Under the pieces are notes generated by a model, which saw only the letters and a list, made by a program, of their open reading frames with translations, did no database searches and was not told where the DNA came from. 64,000 bases of DNA, from positions 67,086,765 through 67,150,764 of the forward strand of contig CM060890.1 of the NCBI GenBank assembly GCA_030762935.1, read 5' to 3'. This DNA is from Hymenopus coronatus. Lineage: Eukaryota; Arthropoda; Insecta; Mantodea; Hymenopodidae. Positions 57,405-64,000 of the stretch are shown in pieces. The translations under genes and the position numbers were made by a program. Every line of letters starts with the position of its first letter. Position 1 is the stretch's first letter.

Positions 57405-58790
57405 TAATTGTTTTAAAATTCGCATTAATAATTTTAATTAGCGGTGTTTAATTGAATATGCTATATAAATTCGTACTAATTTTGTGGTAATTAACGGAGA
57501 GAATTGATTACTAATGACCTGACAGAAATGAAATTTGACAGGCGAATAAAGTAAAATTAATGTTCAAACCCCTTATTTTCAAATTCAAAACAGTTTATTT
57601 CAAAGTAATGTTATGAATAGAATCAAATATCACATTCAGGCATCACCAAATTGCAACATACAAGTTTTTAATTTTCGATAGCTGTCTCTTTGCTACAACT
57701 AAGTTAAACATAAATAAAAATCTCTTGCTCTCAGCATTCGATATCGCAAGCTAAAGGTAATAAAGGGACTTTTCACAAAAAACGTGGCAAGGCTCATCTT
57801 TTGTTTTCAATACTTTTCCACAGCTGCGTTCGTTAACGGCCTAGCTTTGGCGCTTCGTGGCGTTGGGGCTCTCAGGTTCCAGTCTCGCATGTGTTTATAA
57901 ATGTGTGTTAGCAAATCCGTAAGTAAAAACGGCAAACAAGTAGGAAAACAACAGAAACTTAAGGGGGAAAACATGGAAAAAATGCCAAGAGTGCTGCTAT
58001 GAGTACTACAAGTAATGTTCGTATCTACCATGGATTTAGCTGTTCAAGAATGGCACGCTTAGAATGTTAAATGCTCGCATTACGTTGTTTAAATCATCTG
58101 CAGGTATTTGCAATTATCTATTAGCCTTGAAGGCTCGAAAAGTTCATCTTAAGATTTTATTGTTACTATATCATTTTCTCTTCATATATTAGAGTCCAAT
58201 TTATAGCCATAGAACAGCAAACCTTTAAATTTTCTTCTACTGCAACTCTAACATTAGATTCCATGCGCTCTACAAGTGTACTTTGCTTCCAAAGTGACCA
58301 CTTTTTTAATGTTTCTAATTTGCCTATCAACAGTTAGATTGTCATAAAAGAAGGTGAGGTACAGATTTTTATTTAGATTGAAATTCTAATATTGGTTCTG
58401 TTACCAACCTGAAATATTAAAGAAAAACAGAAATTTTCTTCCTTGGTGCTTTATTTTACTTAACTGCAAACTTCTAAATATTGCTTCACAACTTCTAGCT
58501 ACATGATATGAAGACACAAAGTTAAATAAAAGTTTTATTCTTTTAGTTAGAAATATATGCACATTTTCTATGCAAAATAAACAATTGAGGCTTCTCATTT
58601 ATCACTAAATATATTATTTTAAAATTAGGAAAAGGTCTCACAATCACGAAACAAAATATGCCTTTACATTATTTCAAAATCCCATCAAATGCATATAAAA
58701 CGCTCTGTTTTTGTAATTCAACAACTTCCTTATTTATCGTTAAAAACTAAAACTCTTGCTTCTGAGTTTAACACTTGTTAACGTATAGTA
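57405..58790. repeat. long repeat block B, copy 2
   Basis: The homologue of 29430-30950. It lacks the S2 SINE present there but has about 190 bp of its own (57820-58010). Non-coding as far as can be seen. Confidence 0.75.
57820..58010 (+). repeat. probable SINE inserted in block B copy 2
   Basis: Absent from the other block B copy. It contains a tRNA-like stretch: GGCGCTTCGTGGCGTTGGGG, then a B-box-like CAGGTTCCAGTCTCG. A-rich sequence follows. Confidence 0.45.
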
Positions 58791-59159
58791 AAATATTACA
58801 ATTATGTTCTTGTAAACATCGCTATATAAACTGATCGGTAAATTGTATAAATCTTTTCAGTTTACCTCTTTCTCAAGAAATATGAGTTGAGTTTGATAAA
58901 ATTTGGAAAAGTCATCACGTCGCTTAGTTTGCAAAGCATTCATTTACTCGTGTTCCAAGGAATCTAGACAGCAAGGGCGGCCCGTGAAACATAAGGGAAG
59001 ACTGTAACTAAAGAAGAAACGTAGAATAACTCTGTTGACCTGCTGTACGATCAAATAAATCGGCAACTTCTACAGAACTATTAGTTTTCTTTAAAGGACA
59101 TTTATATTTTTCTCAAATGGGAAGCATTTTGGTAAAGAGAATGGAATTTCAGTGCGACC
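58791..59159. other. AT-rich non-coding DNA
   Basis: Nothing recognised. Confidence 0.5.
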
Positions 59160-59350
59160 GAATTTTAAACATTTTAAAGTTTAAGTATTTCCTTATTCCC
59201 CTTGTGCAGGGAAATAATATCGTAACAAAATAGTTTATGATAGTGCTATATTCATAAGCATGAAGTAGATAAAGAATTAGCTTTTGTAAGAATATCTTGC
59301 TGCAGATAGATAGAGAAGGTTAGGTGAGTGGATCACCTGGGATTTTTTCT
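59160..59350 (-). mobile_element. family A left-end fragment, minus strand
   Basis: Matches the first ~190 bp of family A in reverse: complement of GGTGATCCACTCACC, then TTCTCTATCTATCTGCAGC, CATGCTTATGAATATAG and AAATACTTAAAC. Confidence 0.6.
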
Positions 59351-59692
59351 TTTTTAATCCATTTATATGAGGCCTGTAGCATTTAGGTCAAATCAGTGGC
59401 TTTGTCATTGGAACAATTGCTCATGTGAATAGTATTCGATCGTATAAAACAAACGTGAATTCAGAAGGTTTATCTGGATTAACAAACAGTAGGCAGAATA
59501 ATAACTTTTGTAAGTAGAAGAGTGAGCAGAGAAGTAATGTGAATGCAATTTTTAAACGAAACGTGATCGAATGAGGAGCACGTTTGAAGTCGTTGAATTA
59601 ATATCTTAACTGTTGAAATCGATGGTAAAAATTGTTTATTAAGAGTATCCAATTTCGGTTTTATCTCTCCGCAAGTTTTCCCATCCCAAAGT

Positions 59693-60545
59693 AAAAGTCT
59701 GGCGTGTTCCATTCACGTAACTTTCTCTACCTGTTCTGCAAACAAACTATTCTTACAAAATATTCTTCTTTCTCTTTTATCATGCTAATCGAGATAAACA
59801 TTAACAGAAATTGTCTTGTTACTTAGTTCTTTATAAGTAGAATGTAAATAAGGGAGCATACTATACCAAAGAGTTAGTCAAAAGTTTTAAACACTGTCGC
59901 TATGCGATTGTCATCGAAATTCGTATTTTTGCATAGCCAGGAGTAAGTCGAAAGAAACACTTCCTAATTGAGAAAAGTATAAGTATTTTGAAATTGAAAC
60001 CAATAACATCATCTCGGAAACGGTTACCTCTACTACAAACATGTAAAAGACATAAATTGTGTGTTTTGACGAGATCTACATTTTGGTGCAGTAAGTTTTT
60101 GGCTAGCTCTTACGGTTTACCAGTTATAAAAAAGTGATACAGAGTTTAGAGGTCTTCAGAGGTTATTCCCACGAAATTCAAGATATAGACTTTGTCATAT
60201 AAGTATCTTTAATATACGGTATTTTAATAAAAATCGTTTGTCATTTTTGTTAAAATCAAAATATTCGAAAAGTGTTCATGTAAAGGGTAATTTGGAGTAG
60301 GGAGATTTTCTTGACAATTTTCTTGGCGTATCCTTGAGAGATATTAAACTTAAATACCAATTTTGTATTTTAGTAATTTTCATCTTGAGTTACATTGTTC
60401 ACAGAGAAAGACTACATACATAGAGCTTTTTCTAATATTTTTATTTTTGGATTCAGAGTTTCTCAAAACATATATTTCCGGTATCAAATTGTTGGTGAAT
60501 ACAACCTTCATTGCCTACTATGTACACCCTGCGCCAAAAATATGA
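59693..60545 (+). mobile_element. family A element, full length, diverged
   Basis: Starts AAAAGTCTGGCGTGTTCC and carries all blocks (GAGATAAACATTAACAG, TTCAGAGGTTATTCC, AAAGGGTAATTTGG) to a degraded right end (CCTACTATGTACACCCTGCGCC). No AC tract remains. Confidence 0.8.
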
Positions 60546-61094
60546 GTCATGTCTGGAACGCAAAATTCGTCTAAGTTCTACACGGCATAGTGCCTTGTGT
60601 ATACACTATCCGCGATACAGTTGTGTAGCAGCACCAACAAATTGTCACAAGTTCCAAATCTTGAAATTACTAACCCATATGACAATAATCATAATCAAAT
60701 ACATAAATAAAGCTGTTTCAGAAACAAACTATCAATATTAACTAAAAATGTTAGCAACACAAAACATAATAGAGTTTGTATTGTACGGCATTTCCTACTA
60801 ACCCTGCTTTCTTCCTTATATGTTCACTGTAGCGCTGTGTGTACTGAACACACCCTTCACAAACCGATCCGATTTTTATTAATATTTATATCCTTATTAA
60901 GATTTATAAATCTTAATAAAGATATAAAGTTAGAAGTAGAATTTGTGTAATAATGAGAAGAGGTAAAAGATATATTATTATTGTTCTAATAAAAATTAAT
61001 AAAACACAACGACAAATATATCACAACCTAAGATGATTGTATAGATTGTATATCTATGACGCCACAAATCATGGAAAATGCCAATCGCATCTAG
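60546..61094. other. non-coding DNA with a perfect palindrome
   Basis: A 26-bp perfect AT palindrome (60894-60919, halves TTATTAAGATTTA and complement) is the only structure noted. Confidence 0.6.
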
Positions 61095-61610
61095 AGTAAC
61101 GTGATATTCTCAGACGGGTTAACATTTTCTTCAATACCTAAGGGAAAGGTGATTTTCTATCGTCCAAATGAGTTCCGATACGATGTAAAATACCGGGCTT
61201 CACAATATTCAATCACGGTTGTGTATCTGTATTGTGTTGGGGCTGGATCTCAAGGGACGGTCTAGGTGTGTTACGGCAGGTTGACGATGCACTGAACGGT
61301 GTGCAGTACACGGTAATACTTGAAATAGTTTGATTCCAGAGAGGATGAGATATCCTGACGGAATTGTTGAATTTGTACAGGATAATCATGCTGTCCACAC
61401 ATACTTGAAAGGTTTCAAATTGGTTTTCAGACAGGCAGAATATCAGAGGGATAAAATGGAGAATGTGTGGGTGAGGTAAAAAGGGAGCTGCGCCCCAATT
61501 TATCTTTAGAGGGGCGAAGGAGAAGAGATGGCTTCTGGGTACAAATTCAAGAATCCAAATCTGGTAGCCTCTCATCCACACTGCTGTAGGCATTTATTTT
61601 TGACTATGCC
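61095..61610 (+). pseudogene. Tc1-like DNA transposase remnant
   Basis: Tc1/mariner transposases cut and paste DNA with a DDE/D triad. The plus strand reads NVIFSDGLTFSSIPKGKVIFYRP from 61099, matching the region with the first or second Asp. After a frameshift it reads CWGWISRDGLGVLRQVDDALNG (61230-61290). After another it reads RMRYPDGIVEFVQDNHAVH (about 61340-61400), where VQDN holds a catalytic Asp. A degenerate DKMENVW-type segment follows. The N-terminal DNA-binding part and terminal repeats were not found. A 126-codon minus-strand frame over this region is a shadow. Confidence 0.75.
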
Positions 61611-63019
61611 CCGAAGATTGATAGCAATTATATAGGCCGAGGGCTCATACAGCCAATATTAATTACGCTTATTTTTTGTGATTTATTTTTAGAATATAAT
61701 AGTTTATTTACACATTTTGTTTAGTTGCTTAACACGGGTATTAGTAGAATTGTGTTTTTGTGTGCATAGATAGGTACATACGAGACTTCAAATGCCAAAG
61801 TTTATATTAATACTATGTTCTACATGTCCAAGCATAAAATTAATAAACATGAAAAAATGACAAGCAGAGCAAGATTTTAACCTAGGAACTTTCGACTGGA
61901 GGCAAGGCCTTCTTAACATCTCGGCTACCGTAACATTGATTTGTGGCCTGTTTTCAGTACTCGTATGTTAGCATTACGATGTCAGTCACAGACCATTATA
62001 GTTTTCTCGTGTGCATTATGAACACAACTTTTACAACGATACACGAAGCCCTTCGATCGATACATGGAATCTGGGAATGATATTTTTTGTGTCCTCGGGT
62101 ATACATCGTATATAAGTCATAGAGAATGTAAAAAGCTAATCTCCTAGTGAGACTACACTTTCTCTTTTTTTGTGAAAACACATTAAGTGGCTAACTGAAA
62201 TGCCTACCAAGCACAAACTAACCTATAAATCAGTACCAAATTTGTTTTGGCGAAGCATAACAAATACCAGTACACGAAGGTAACACCAGCTTTTCTTAGA
62301 GACAGCAACTATTTTTAAACACGGGTAGTCATTGAACCGCACTCGTAAAGGATAAAACGCCTCAATTCTCGTCTCATTAGGTTTAACTCGCTCAGGTTCT
62401 GCAGAAACAGAATCATTTAGTGGGGTCTCGTTAAATCCAACAAGTTTCCTCATCATTTAGAGTATAATTCACGAATGAATCACACTCTAGAGCAACGTCT
62501 AATAGAAAAAAATTAAATGGAGGCAATATTTTTCCTATGAGAGGTAAAGTGAGAGGTGACAAAAACCAGTTGTTTTCTGGGCCACCAATTCACCTCGATA
62601 GTGAATTATTATAGGCTGTGGTCGCACGCTTATTCTAAGTTATTTATCCCTTCATTTATAAAATATACAAGCATCCGGAAATAACATCACGAATATACTA
62701 AACTGGAATAACGAGGGTAGTACTATATTGATTGACCAAATTACGCCCATTTGTGTTTGCCAATGACAGTTACTGGTATTATTCGGCAATCTAGCCTTTC
62801 GGATAGACAGGTAGTTCCTGCAAACGCACTAAAAATTCCTGGAACCACAATTTATGCATTTATTATTAAATCATTATTTATATAGAAAAACGTTGTGAGG
62901 TTTTGAGAGAAACATTCTCAAAGTTTTATAATATTGATTATAATTCAGAAACATTTAACATTGGAACCTTATCACAGGGCATATGTCCTGCGATAGTCAA
63001 GTTCTCGCCAAACAAGACG
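61611..63019. other. non-coding DNA, nothing firm recognised
   Basis: Short unrecognised frames only (for example minus strand 62223-62456). Confidence 0.4.
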
Positions 63020-63560
63020 TTCGGTCAAGCATGTTTACATTTATCGATTCCGTGGCAGTAACTATACGTCAAGGAAGCTGTAGCAGATATCATGCTAAGG
63101 TAACACACAGATTGCCTCCTTCGCATACTCATACAGGAAAGAAAAGGAAAAAAAAAAAAAAAAAAAGTCACAGGTGTAAGCTCAGCTGGCCTGAGTAGCC
63201 AATTGTGAAATTTAAATTTAAGGTCATTGTCAATCCAGCGATGAGGTAGAATTTGATTCAATTAATGACTTACTTCATTGTGATGATGGAGTGGTGCCCC
63301 ATCTTGTTGGAACAGATAGTCATCAGCGTTCTTGCCTAATTGTGGGGTTGGGAACTTCTGCAACTAGTCAATATAGGTTATCTCATTACACTCGCTCAGT
63401 GAAGATAAATGATCATAGATTTTCATTTGTGATGGGGAGTAAAAGATATTGCTTTTCTCGAAATCCCTTGCTCAATGATGGCTTGAGAATTCTTTGAGCT
63501 CATATTCGCATGTTGCAGCGATTAACCTTCCCGCCTAAATGAAATGTAATTCAGTAAGAG
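63020..63560 (-). pseudogene. mariner-type (IS630/Tc1/mariner) DNA transposase remnant
   Basis: The minus strand reads NADDYLFQQDGAPLHHHNEV near 63335-63275, the hallmark block with the catalytic Asp. After a stop it reads LNQILPHRWIDND (about 63260-63220), then a damaged RPAELTPVTFF segment where intact relatives have (R)SPDLTPxDFFLWG. A poly-A run on the plus strand (63149-63166) has expanded inside that segment. Upstream and downstream parts are present but shifted. It belongs to a different lineage from the copy at 61095. Confidence 0.7.
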
Positions 63561-64000
63561 AAAACTAGACATGCAACAAAATAATCGTCCTTAATGTCCG
63601 CTTACATTTCCATAGATGTCCTATGATATGGCATTTGATTTCAAGACTCGTATACTCAAAACCATTAAAAATACGCCTGGAAATAGTTATCGTAAGACGT
63701 CATTTCGCTAATCCTAACCATGTCTTTCCCCTATTTGCTGTGCTCATTAAAGCGTATTGGACAGGTCACGTTACCGAAGGACATGAAACCTAACTTGCTA
63801 CAAATGAAGTTCTGAATCGCGAATTGATCCCTAAATTTCCTTGTTGGACTCCCCCCCTCCCCTCTCACTGGGTGATACAAACTTACGTTAATATTTTCTC
63901 AGCGCTTTATACCGAAGTTCTAATGCCAAGGCAATTCGCACACGTGGTCGACAAAATTAACACACTGCTTACAAGTGCTTTCTGACGGATAGTCGATCGG
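63561..64000. other. non-coding DNA at window end
   Basis: Nothing recognised. A CCCCCCCTCCCC run lies near 63851. Confidence 0.5.

Noticed and set aside
61213..61593. 126-codon minus-strand frame
   Set aside because: The plus strand of the same stretch carries Tc1-like transposase motifs, so this is a shadow frame.
62223..62456. 77-codon minus-strand gene
   Set aside because: No recognised domain, and short open frames of this size are expected by chance in the window.

Overview
The window looks like repeat-dense, AT-rich animal nuclear DNA, most likely from an arthropod. There are no operons or ribosome binding sites. Nearly all recognisable coding sequence belongs to transposable elements, most of it broken. 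The tRNA-derived SINEs, the I-clade-type LINE, the Mutator-like and Tc1/mariner-like transposases and the LINE C-terminal fragments are types I associate with arthropods; the species cannot be fixed from sequence alone. No complete host gene was found. The best candidate host-type exon is a FLYWCH zinc-finger exon near 28.7-29.1 kb, and it too could be transposon-borne.

The dominant component is one dispersed repeat of about 0.85-0.9 kb, called family A here, with about 20 copies or fragments on both strands. Its left end reads AAAAATCTGATGTG. A 12-bp subterminal inverted repeat lies near each end, an AC microsatellite sits at a fixed internal position, and the right end is a strong hairpin followed by GTAAAAA. 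Several copies are nested inside older copies, and most copies whose ends are visible lack an obvious target duplication. This layout resembles non-autonomous Helentron/Helitron-like elements (DINE-1/HINE type), but that placement is inference.

Layout: 0.5-13 kb, SINE and family A copies, including two copies nested in one older copy (9.9-12.4 kb). 13.2-20.1 kb, a family A copy split by a nearly intact 5.9-kb LINE (gag-like ORF1; endonuclease/RT/RNase H ORF2 with one frameshift) flanked by a 10-bp duplication. 21.8-22.5 kb, a family A copy joined to a LINE C-terminal end. 24.1-27.3 kb, a Mutator-like element with inverted termini and a broken transposase, carrying a 171-bp foldback insertion and flanked by ~146-bp direct repeats. 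27.3-30 kb, SINEs of three families and the FLYWCH exon. 29.4-31.0 and 57.4-58.8 kb, two homologous ~1.4-kb blocks. 31-39 kb, family A copies and SINEs. 41-47.2 kb, LINE remnants, an inverted SINE pair and a decayed transposon-associated gene. 49.9-51.5 kb, a full family A copy nested in another. 52.4-54.6 kb, a Tx1/L1-type LINE remnant broken by family A. 54.9-60.5 kb, a tandem duplication, SINEs and more family A. 61.1-63.6 kb, remnants of two different IS630/Tc1/mariner transposases.

The elements do not form a pathway. The useful information is the order of insertion: the nesting dates family A activity before the LINE and one SINE, and shows family A inserting repeatedly into itself.
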